A stretch of 64,000 nucleotides of DNA from Polyangiaceae bacterium (GTDB lineage: Bacteria > Myxococcota_A > Polyangia > Polyangiales > Polyangiaceae): assembly GCA_041389725.1 (NCBI GenBank), contig JAWKRG010000005.1, forward strand, positions 558,001-622,000. Direction: 5' to 3'. The notes under the pieces are model-generated. The model searched no databases. It was not told where the DNA came from and saw only the letters and a list, made by a program, of their open reading frames with translations. This document shows, piece after piece, positions 58,266 through 64,000 of the stretch (its first letter is position 1; the number at the start of each line of letters is the position of its first letter). The translations under genes and the position numbers were made by a program.

Positions 58266-58302
58266 CGTGGGCCGCGGGCGCTCCAACGCTGTCTGACGCG
58301 CC

Positions 58303-58385
58303 GGTTCGGTGCTGTCGGGTGGTCCGGCGCTGCGCATAGGCGCTGGTTCGGTGTGTCGGGTGGTCCGGCGCTGCGGATAGGCGCT
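58303..58385. repeat. 42-bp tandem duplication
   Basis: 58303-58344 and 58345-58385 share GGTTCGGT and GTCGGGTGGTCCGGCGCTGC with one 1-bp deletion. It lies in the 255-bp non-coding region before the SMB/thioredoxin-like lipoprotein gene. Confidence 0.8.
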
Positions 58386-58520
58386 GGTCTGCCGCGCCAG
58401 TCCATTGGGCGGATGGGTCGCACCGCCCGCGCGAGCGCTGTCGCGCATTTTCCGCGGGGGTGCGCGCGGCACGCACCGTGCACTACACGCCCTCCGCGCC
58501 ACCCGCGCAGAGAGGAACCC

Positions 58521-59609
58521 ATGCACAAGCACATCGCTCGTTCGCTGTTCTCGGGACTCGCCACCCTTTCGCTGCTCGGCGGTTGTGCGGCGAGCGCAGA
58601 TCCGACGGGTTCGCAGGATCCCGCTTTCTGCGACAGCGCGTCGACTTGTTTCGAGTTCTGCGTGTGCGCCACCGGGGAAGCCGAGCGCTGTTTCGACACG
58701 TGTGAAGGCAATGGCGGCGGTGGCGGTGGTGGCGGCGCGGGCAGCGGCGCGGGTCCGTCGACAGGCGGCACTCCTGGCGGCGGTGGCGGTGGCGCGGGCA
58801 CTCCGAGTGGTGGCGGTACACCGGGTGGTGGCGGCACGCCGGGTGGTGGCGGCACACCGGCCGCGGGTGGCACGAGCGGCAACGGTCTGAGTTGCGTCGG
58901 CGCGTGCGGCAGCGCTGCGCCGGTCGACGGAGCTTGCTACTGCGATGCGAACTGCGTGAAGTTCAGCGATTGCTGTCCGGACTATCAAAGCCTCTGCGCC
59001 GGTGGCGGTGGAGGAAGCAGCGGCGGTGGCGGCACCGCGGGGACCAGCGGTGGCGGCGGGACTGCAGGCACAAGTGGCGGCGGCGGCGGCACTGCGACCA
59101 ATTGTGGCGCCTGGCCCAGCGGCGCGACGGGTGCGGCCACGGGCAAGACCCTGCCCCAAAGTCTGAGTTGGCAAGGCTTCTTCAACGGCTCCGCGAGCTC
59201 GGGTTCGACCAGCATCGCCGACTACCGCGACTGCGACGGCAAGAAGGGCATCAACGCGATCCTGTTCATCACCGCCATGACGAGCTGCGGCATTTGCAAG
59301 AGCGAGGCGAAGACCCTCGAGGCCAAGATGGACCAGTGGGCGCCGCTGGGGATCAAGGTCGTGACCTTGATGATCAACCCGGCGACCGTCGCTGGTGCCC
59401 AGAGCTGGAAGAGCGCTTACGGCCTGCAACGGGTCGACGTGCTGGCCGACAAGATGCCACCCTCCATGGCGTACTCGAACTACATCGGCACGCCGCTGCA
59501 CACGGTGGTAGACCCGCGTACGATGCAGGTCGTCTACACGCAAATGGGCGGTGGCGGCAGCACCTACAGCAAACTCGTGGCCCTGGCCCAACAGAACAAG
59601 GGCAACTGA
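58521..59609 (+). CDS. Modular SMB lipoprotein with thioredoxin-like domain
   Basis: 362 residues; ATG 58521 has AGAGGAA 5 nt upstream. The lipobox is LLGGC (Cys22). Residues 37-61 form a six-Cys head (CDSASTCFEFCVC...CFDTC). A Gly-rich linker leads to a somatomedin-B domain at 125-159 (SCVGACG...CYCDANCVKFSDCC...C). A second Gly linker precedes a thioredoxin-like domain (ILFITAMTSCGICKSEAKTLEAK) with the active-site pair C256-x-x-C259. It is probably an outer-membrane disulphide or redox protein. The same head and SMB module, with a different effector domain, occur in the lipoprotein at 61150. Confidence 0.85.
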   Translation: MHKHIARSLFSGLATLSLLGGCAASADPTGSQDPAFCDSASTCFEFCVCATGEAERCFDTCEGNGGGGGGGGAGSGAGPSTGGTPGGGGGGAGTPSGGGTPGGGGTPGGGGTPAAGGTSGNGLSCVGACGSAAPVDGACYCDANCVKFSDCCPDYQSLCAGGGGGSSGGGGTAGTSGGGGTAGTSGGGGGTATNCGAWPSGATGAATGKTLPQSLSWQGFFNGSASSGSTSIADYRDCDGKKGINAILFITAMTSCGICKSEAKTLEAKMDQWAPLGIKVVTLMINPATVAGAQSWKSAYGLQRVDVLADKMPPSMAYSNYIGTPLHTVVDPRTMQVVYTQMGGGGSTYSKLVALAQQNKGN

Positions 59610-59635
59610 GCGACGCTGTTTGCGCGCCGACGCGC

Positions 59636-60949
59636 CTAGCGGATCTCGTGGCGCTTGAGTAGCTCGATCAAATAGGAGCGGTTCATCTGGCCCACCCGGG
59701 CGGCTTTGCGCACGTTTCCTTCGGTCTGCTGCAACAAGTGTTCGAGATAGCGCCGCTCGAACTGCTCGAGCAGCGCGCCGCGTGCGTCGCGATAGCCGAG
59801 GTGCAACACGGACTCGATCACGTCGTCGCCACTTGCGCTCGGGGTGACCATGGACACCGCTTCGAGGGAAGGCTGGCGGCCCATCGCCAGCGTGCTGGCC
59901 ACCAAGTTGCGCAACTCGCGCACGTTGCCGGGCCACGGATAGGTGACCAGTTGCTGCATCACGTCATCGTTGAAGAGCTCCGCTGCTTCCCCTTCCGCAC
60001 CGGCCTCGGCGGCGAAGTGCTCCACCAATAGTGGGATGTCTTCGGGGCGCTTGCGCAGCGGCGGAACCTCCAGCACCACCACGCCCAGGCGATAGAACAG
60101 ATCCAACCTGAAGGTTCCGGAGTTGACGTCCTTGCGCAGATCGCGATTGGTGGCCGAAACGATGCGCACGTTCACGGGCACTTCGTCGGCCCCGCCCAGC
60201 CGCGTGAAGCGCCGACGTTCCAGAGCGCCGAGCAGCGAAGCTTGCAACGAGGGCGGCAGCTCGCCCAACTCGTCCAAGAAGATGGTGCCACCATGGGCAC
60301 GCTCCAGGGCGCCCGCGCGACGACGGTCGGCCCCGGTGAACGCGCCGCGTTCGTGACCGAAGAGCTCCGCCGCGAACACCGTGGGAGGAATTGCCGCGCA
60401 GTCCACTACGACGAAGGGTTTGTCCTTGCGTGCCGAGTTGTCGTGAATGGCACGGGCAATCAGCTCCTTGCCTGTGCCCGACTCGCCGATCAGCAACGCA
60501 GAAACGTCACTGGCAGACAGCTTCTGGATGTCCGCCATCAGCCGACGCATGGGCGCTGACCTGCCACGCAGGCCACCCAGGGACTCTTCGTCGTGCAGCT
60601 TCTGGATGACGACGTCGCCGTCCGTCAAGCGCACGGACACGTCCCCGAGCTTGAGAGTCGCGGGAAGCGTCAACGAAGCCGTCGCGTCTCGCAGGGTCAC
60701 ACTGCCCACGGTCGTGCCGTTGGTGGAGCCCAAGTCCGTCACACTCACAGCTGCTGCATCGCGAGCCAAGGTCAGGTGGTAGCGACTGACAGTCGGGTTT
60801 TCGATGACCAGGTCGTTGCCGCTGGCACTGCCGATCGACAGGCGCTCTCCGGCAGACACGGTGGCTTCCTGTTGCGTGCCTTCCACCGACAACCGGATCG
60901 TCCGCACTGGCATGCCAGCGGCTTGGGCTCGCACGGTGGAGTCGGTCAT
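59636..60949 (-). CDS. Sigma-54-dependent activator with FHA domain
   Basis: 437 residues from ATG 60949; a TAAGGT box 7 nt upstream supports this start over the more distal GTG 60958. The FHA domain (about residues 28-100: GERLSIGSASGNDLVIENPTVSRYHLTL, TNGTTVGS) should bind phosphothreonine. The AAA+ domain has Walker A GESGTGKE, GAFTGAD for sigma-54 contact, Walker B GGTIFLDELGELP and RVSATNRDL-like sensor (RIVSATNRDLRKD). A Fis-type HTH ends the protein (VRKAARVGQMNRSYLIELLKRH). It activates sigma-54 promoters in response to kinase signalling, which fits the three kinase genes nearby. It lies between the two SMB lipoprotein genes. Confidence 0.94.
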   Translation of the reverse strand: MTDSTVRAQAAGMPVRTIRLSVEGTQQEATVSAGERLSIGSASGNDLVIENPTVSRYHLTLARDAAAVSVTDLGSTNGTTVGSVTLRDATASLTLPATLKLGDVSVRLTDGDVVIQKLHDEESLGGLRGRSAPMRRLMADIQKLSASDVSALLIGESGTGKELIARAIHDNSARKDKPFVVVDCAAIPPTVFAAELFGHERGAFTGADRRRAGALERAHGGTIFLDELGELPPSLQASLLGALERRRFTRLGGADEVPVNVRIVSATNRDLRKDVNSGTFRLDLFYRLGVVVLEVPPLRKRPEDIPLLVEHFAAEAGAEGEAAELFNDDVMQQLVTYPWPGNVRELRNLVASTLAMGRQPSLEAVSMVTPSASGDDVIESVLHLGYRDARGALLEQFERRYLEHLLQQTEGNVRKAARVGQMNRSYLIELLKRHEIR

Positions 60950-60956
60950 GACACGC

Positions 60957-60962
60957 ACCTTA
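60957..60962 (-). promoter_or_regulatory. -10 box TAAGGT of the sigma-54 activator gene
   Basis: GCTAAGGT on the coding strand ends 7 nt before ATG 60949, with no Shine-Dalgarno sequence. Confidence 0.45.
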
Positions 60963-61149
60963 GCAAAGAGGCGTTCTCCGAGTCAGATCCCTGCGTGCGG
61001 TGGGACGGTCACGGCCGACCGCAAGGTGTCTGCCACACCAGACCGCCTACAGGCTCCGATCTCGAGATGTAGGCCAAAGTGCGCATGGCACGCCGCCTGC
61101 AGTGTGACTGCAAGCGCGGGCCGCAAAGCTCGCGAGCTGGAGGCTCCTG

Positions 61150-62211
61150 ATGCTCACCTTTCCACGACGACTGGCTCGAATCGCGATTCTTGGCTCCTTC
61201 GCTGGCGCGGTGGCGTGTGCGGCGGACACGGGCTCCGTGCCCGATGGAGCGCAGCCGGAGTTCTGCGACAACCCACAGACGTGCATCGAGTTCTGCTTGT
61301 GCACCACCAACGATGCGGAACGCTGCCTCAACGTGTGCGAGCCCGGTGGGGGCGGCGCACCGGGTGGTGGGGGAACGACGGGCGGTGGGGGATCGTCGGG
61401 CGGCAGCGCTGGTGGAACGACGGGCGGAGGCGCCGTAGGTGCAACCGGTGGCGCTTCGAACGGTGGCTCCGCTGCGACGGGAGGCACGACGACGGGTGGC
61501 ACTTCGGGCGGCGGCACTTCCGGATCGTCCAACGGAGGCGGCACCGCACAGGGACCGAGCTGTGCGGGCAAGTGTGGAAGCACGCAGCCAGTCGATGGCC
61601 AGTGCTACTGCGATTCTCAGTGCGCGCAGTACGGCGACTGCTGTGCGGACTTCACGAGTGCTTGCGGCGGCGGCGGCGGCACTGCGGGCGGTGGTGGTAC
61701 TTCGGGAGGCGGCGGCACCGCAGGCACGGCCGGAACCGCGGGCGGTGGTGGAACCACAGGAAGCTGCGGGGACGATGGCTCGGGCTGGAGCTCGAGCTTC
61801 CAGAACTTCGAGTGCCAGGTGATCGCCTTGGTCAACCAAGAGCGAGCGAAGGGCGCGAGCTGCGGTGGCGTGTCCTATCCGCCCGCGGGTCCCCTCGTGC
61901 GTCACCAACTGCTCACCAACAGCGCGCGAGCTCACGCGAAAGACATGGGCGACAAGGGCTACTTCAGTCACACGGGACTCGACGGCAGCAGTCCCTTCCA
62001 GCGCATGAAGGCAGCGGGCTACAGCGGCAGCACGATGGGCGAAAACATTGCGGCGGGTCAGGGCACTCCCGCGTCCGTGGTCAGCGGCTGGATGAAGAGC
62101 TCGGGACACTGCAAGAACATCATGAACGGGAAGTACAAGGACCTGGGAGTCGGCTACTACCTCGGCAGTTCCAGCTACAAACACTACTGGGTGCAGAACT
62201 TCGGCGGCTGA
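61150..62211 (+). CDS. Modular SMB lipoprotein with CAP/SCP domain
   Basis: 353 residues; ATG 61150 is preceded by GGAGG. The lipobox is GAVAC (Cys23). Residues 39-63 repeat the six-Cys head of the lipoprotein at 58521 with identical spacing. A Gly/Thr linker leads to an SMB domain at 138-172 (SCAGKCG...CYCDSQCAQYGDCC...C). The C-terminal about 130 residues are a CAP/SCP (YkwD-like) domain: ECQVIALVNQERA, AHAKDMGDKGYFSHTGLDG, MGENIAAGQGTPASVVSGWMKSSGHCKNIM. CAP proteins bind lipids or act in cell-envelope biology. It should be surface-anchored. Confidence 0.88.
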   Translation: MLTFPRRLARIAILGSFAGAVACAADTGSVPDGAQPEFCDNPQTCIEFCLCTTNDAERCLNVCEPGGGGAPGGGGTTGGGGSSGGSAGGTTGGGAVGATGGASNGGSAATGGTTTGGTSGGGTSGSSNGGGTAQGPSCAGKCGSTQPVDGQCYCDSQCAQYGDCCADFTSACGGGGGTAGGGGTSGGGGTAGTAGTAGGGGTTGSCGDDGSGWSSSFQNFECQVIALVNQERAKGASCGGVSYPPAGPLVRHQLLTNSARAHAKDMGDKGYFSHTGLDGSSPFQRMKAAGYSGSTMGENIAAGQGTPASVVSGWMKSSGHCKNIMNGKYKDLGVGYYLGSSSYKHYWVQNFGG

Positions 62212-62326
62212 CGCGGCACACCGGCCAGCGTCCGATCGGGCGTGCGTCTGCAAGGAAAGCTGCCCGTCGTGCGCGGCTTCCCTTTGTAGGCTTTCCCGCG
62301 GCACGGCTTTTTGCCAGGCTTGCCCC

Positions 62327-64000
62327 ATGGCACGGACAGCGGGTCGCCTCCTGACGGGGCTGGCGCTTTGCGCCTCCCTCGCTTCGGTTGGCTGCATGGA
62401 CTTCGAGGGGCTCGAGGGCGAACGCCCGGTACGCACTCACGTGCAAGACTGGCGAAACGAAGTCATCTATCAGCTGATGGTCGACCGCTTCGCCAACGGC
62501 GACTTGGCCAACGACTATCGCGTGGATCGCTCGGCTCCCGCTCGCTACCACGGTGGAGATTGGCGCGGGGTCGAGGGCAAGCTCGACTACCTCGAGCAGC
62601 TGGGCGTGACCACGCTGTGGATCTCGCCGCTAGTCAAGAACGTCGAGACGGATGCGGGTGTCGACGGCTACCACGGCTATTGGACCCAGGACTTCACTCA
62701 ACTCAATCCGCACTTTGGTGACCTGGCGAGTCTGCGACGTCTGGTGGATGCGGCGCACGAACGCGGCATCAAGATCATCCTCGACATCGTCGTCAACCAC
62801 GTGGGCCAGCTCTTCTACTACGACATCAATTTGAACGGTCAGCCCGACGAGCGCGTTGCCGGTACGGGTCCGCTGATCGCGCCGACCCAGCCCGACGGAT
62901 CCCCGACCAGCCCCGTCAGCCACGTCAACGAATACGATCCGGACTTCGATCCGCGAGGCGTGCAGGCCTGGACCAGCTTGGGGGAAGCGGGCCCTGCACC
63001 GATCATCTTTCCCTACGACGCCGCCTCGAACCACGTTCCCCCCGCGCCCGACATCTTCCTCGAGCCCCGCGCCTACAATCGCCGTGGAAGGGTATGGAGT
63101 TGGGATGACGCGGAGCAGGTGGAACTCGGGGATTTTCCCGGCGGTCTGAAGGACATCAACACCCAGGACCCCGAGGTGAGAGCCGCTTTGGTCGACATCT
63201 TTGCGCACTGGGTCGAAGTCGCGGACTTCGACGGCTTCCGCATCGATACGCTCAAGCACGTGGAGCACGGCTTCTGGCAGACCTTTGCCCCCGCCGTGCG
63301 CCAGCGTCTCGCTTCCCAAGGCAAGCAGAACTTCTTCATGTTCGGCGAAGCCTTCGATGGGCGTGACGACTTGGTGGGTTCCTACACCTTCGATCAGGAA
63401 GTGGACTCGGTCTTCTACTTTCCACAGCACTTCACCATCTTTCGCGACGTGTTCCAGGCGGGCCAGGACACCAAGCGCATCGAGACGCTCTTCTCCCAAC
63501 GCCTGAGTCCGGGCGGCAACTACGGCACGACGCCCCACGATGGCGGCATCGGCGTGCCCCCGAACAAGGCGCTGGTGAACTTCATCGACAATCACGACGT
63601 GCCGCGCTTCTTGTACCTGCGCCCCGACCCGGCCGCCCTCGACAACGCGCTGCTCTTCTTGTTCACCGAAGATGGCATTCCCTGCATCTACTACGGCACC
63701 GAGCAGGGCTTCTCGGGCGGCAACGACCCGGCCAACCGCGAGGATCTGTGGCTGAGCGGATACGACCGCAACCATCGCCAGTACCAATGGATCTCCAAGC
63801 TGGCGAAGATCCGCAAGGCCTACCCGGCACTGACTCACGGCGATCTGAAGATCGTGTGGGCCAGCGATCGCACGGGCACCGAGTCGGACGTTGGGATCAT
63901 CGCCTTCGAACGTGCCGGCGGTGACGCCGGTGACGCCTACGCCCTGGTGGTCATCAACACCAACGCCAAGCAGGCCAGTTCGCCTGAGTTCAACGGCGAC
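62327..64000 (+). CDS. GH13 alpha-amylase lipoprotein, 3' end cut by the window
   Basis: Open from ATG 62327 to the window end (558 codons). The lipobox is LASVGC (Cys21). GH13 regions: DIVVNH (I), GFRIDTLKHV with the nucleophile Asp (II), GEAFDG with the acid Glu (III) and FIDNHD (IV). NEVIYQLMVDRFANGD at the start of the barrel and DGYHGYW are typical of cell-surface amylases related to neopullulanase/cyclomaltodextrinase-like branches. It should degrade starch or glycogen outside the cell. The order of domains after the barrel is not visible. It belongs with the other alpha-glucan enzymes in the window. Confidence 0.92.
   Translation, partial: MARTAGRLLTGLALCASLASVGCMDFEGLEGERPVRTHVQDWRNEVIYQLMVDRFANGDLANDYRVDRSAPARYHGGDWRGVEGKLDYLEQLGVTTLWISPLVKNVETDAGVDGYHGYWTQDFTQLNPHFGDLASLRRLVDAAHERGIKIILDIVVNHVGQLFYYDINLNGQPDERVAGTGPLIAPTQPDGSPTSPVSHVNEYDPDFDPRGVQAWTSLGEAGPAPIIFPYDAASNHVPPAPDIFLEPRAYNRRGRVWSWDDAEQVELGDFPGGLKDINTQDPEVRAALVDIFAHWVEVADFDGFRIDTLKHVEHGFWQTFAPAVRQRLASQGKQNFFMFGEAFDGRDDLVGSYTFDQEVDSVFYFPQHFTIFRDVFQAGQDTKRIETLFSQRLSPGGNYGTTPHDGGIGVPPNKALVNFIDNHDVPRFLYLRPDPAALDNALLFLFTEDGIPCIYYGTEQGFSGGNDPANREDLWLSGYDRNHRQYQWISKLAKIRKAYPALTHGDLKIVWASDRTGTESDVGIIAFERAGGDAGDAYALVVINTNAKQASSPEFNGD

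Noticed and set aside
57330..59936. Long minus-strand frame of 868 codons
   Set aside because: It runs antisense to a kinase gene and an SMB lipoprotein gene, is rich in Arg/Ala, and has no recognisable domain. High G+C creates such frames.
60804..62354. Plus-strand frame of 516 codons
   Set aside because: It covers the CAP-domain lipoprotein gene in the wrong frame; the real gene has a signal peptide, SMB and CAP motifs.

Overview
The window is about two-thirds G+C and looks like chromosomal DNA of a myxobacterium, most likely of the Sorangium/Polyangium lineage (Polyangiales). The reasons are the many lipoproteins with Gly/Ser/Ala stalks, three Hanks-type Ser/Thr kinases, MopE-type and delta-60 repeat proteins, a MYXO-CTERM tail, an FHA-containing sigma-54 activator and several Cys-rich surface proteins. 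I see no rRNA, tRNA, CRISPR array, phage or complete insertion sequence. The first gene is cut at its 5' end and the last, a GH13 amylase, at its 3' end.

Layout. 1-3162: HEAT-repeat protein, NAD-dependent epimerase and a coupled membrane protein. 3222-6528: an apparently orphan HxsB-like radical SAM maturase divergent from a membrane-anchored metallopeptidase, then a chorismate mutase. 6601-16195: mainly cell-envelope proteins, namely a VWA lipoprotein, a large carboxypeptidase-regulatory-like/PDZ protein, a YceI-like lipoprotein, an alpha-amylase lipoprotein and Cys-rich lipoproteins. 16333-24379: a TPR-type membrane protein, MopE and delta-60 lipoproteins, and a kinase coupled to a TPR/PEGA protein. 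24664-30634: lipoproteins, two SGNH hydrolases and a broken Uma2 gene. 31092-37550: a tetR-mfp-rnd-tolC efflux operon whose genes all overlap by ATGA. 37751-45889: serine hydrolase, small lipoproteins, intact Uma2, a polytopic membrane protein, hipBA with three operator-like repeats, and two paralogous lipoproteins. 46567-50724: GH15 glucoamylase-like surface protein, a 51-residue membrane peptide and a LamB-like porin. 50888-58265: GFA protein, methyltransferase, NB-ARC/TPR regulator, a second kinase-TPR/PEGA pair and a third kinase. 58521-62211: two modular somatomedin-B lipoproteins flanking a sigma-54 activator. 62327-end: a second GH13 lipoprotein.

How the genes work together. Two GH13 amylases, a GH15 enzyme and a LamB-like porin suggest alpha-glucan breakdown at the cell surface and uptake of maltodextrins. 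Two separate loci have the order kinase then TPR/PEGA membrane protein, which points to a conserved signalling pair. The efflux operon is led by its own TetR regulator, and hipBA is a type II toxin-antitoxin module.

Most unusual signals. (1) A 97-bp intergenic element occurs three times in the same orientation with no length change. (2) Sixteen genes have a TAnnnT hexamer 6-10 nt before the start codon and no Shine-Dalgarno sequence, which suggests widespread leaderless transcription. (3) Four genes end in tandem duplications that copy their own stop codon. (4) Three 25-bp sites at exact 50-bp spacing precede hipBA. (5) The HxsB-like maturase has no visible partners. (6) Two neighbouring lipoproteins share a six-cysteine head and an SMB domain but carry different C-terminal effector domains.
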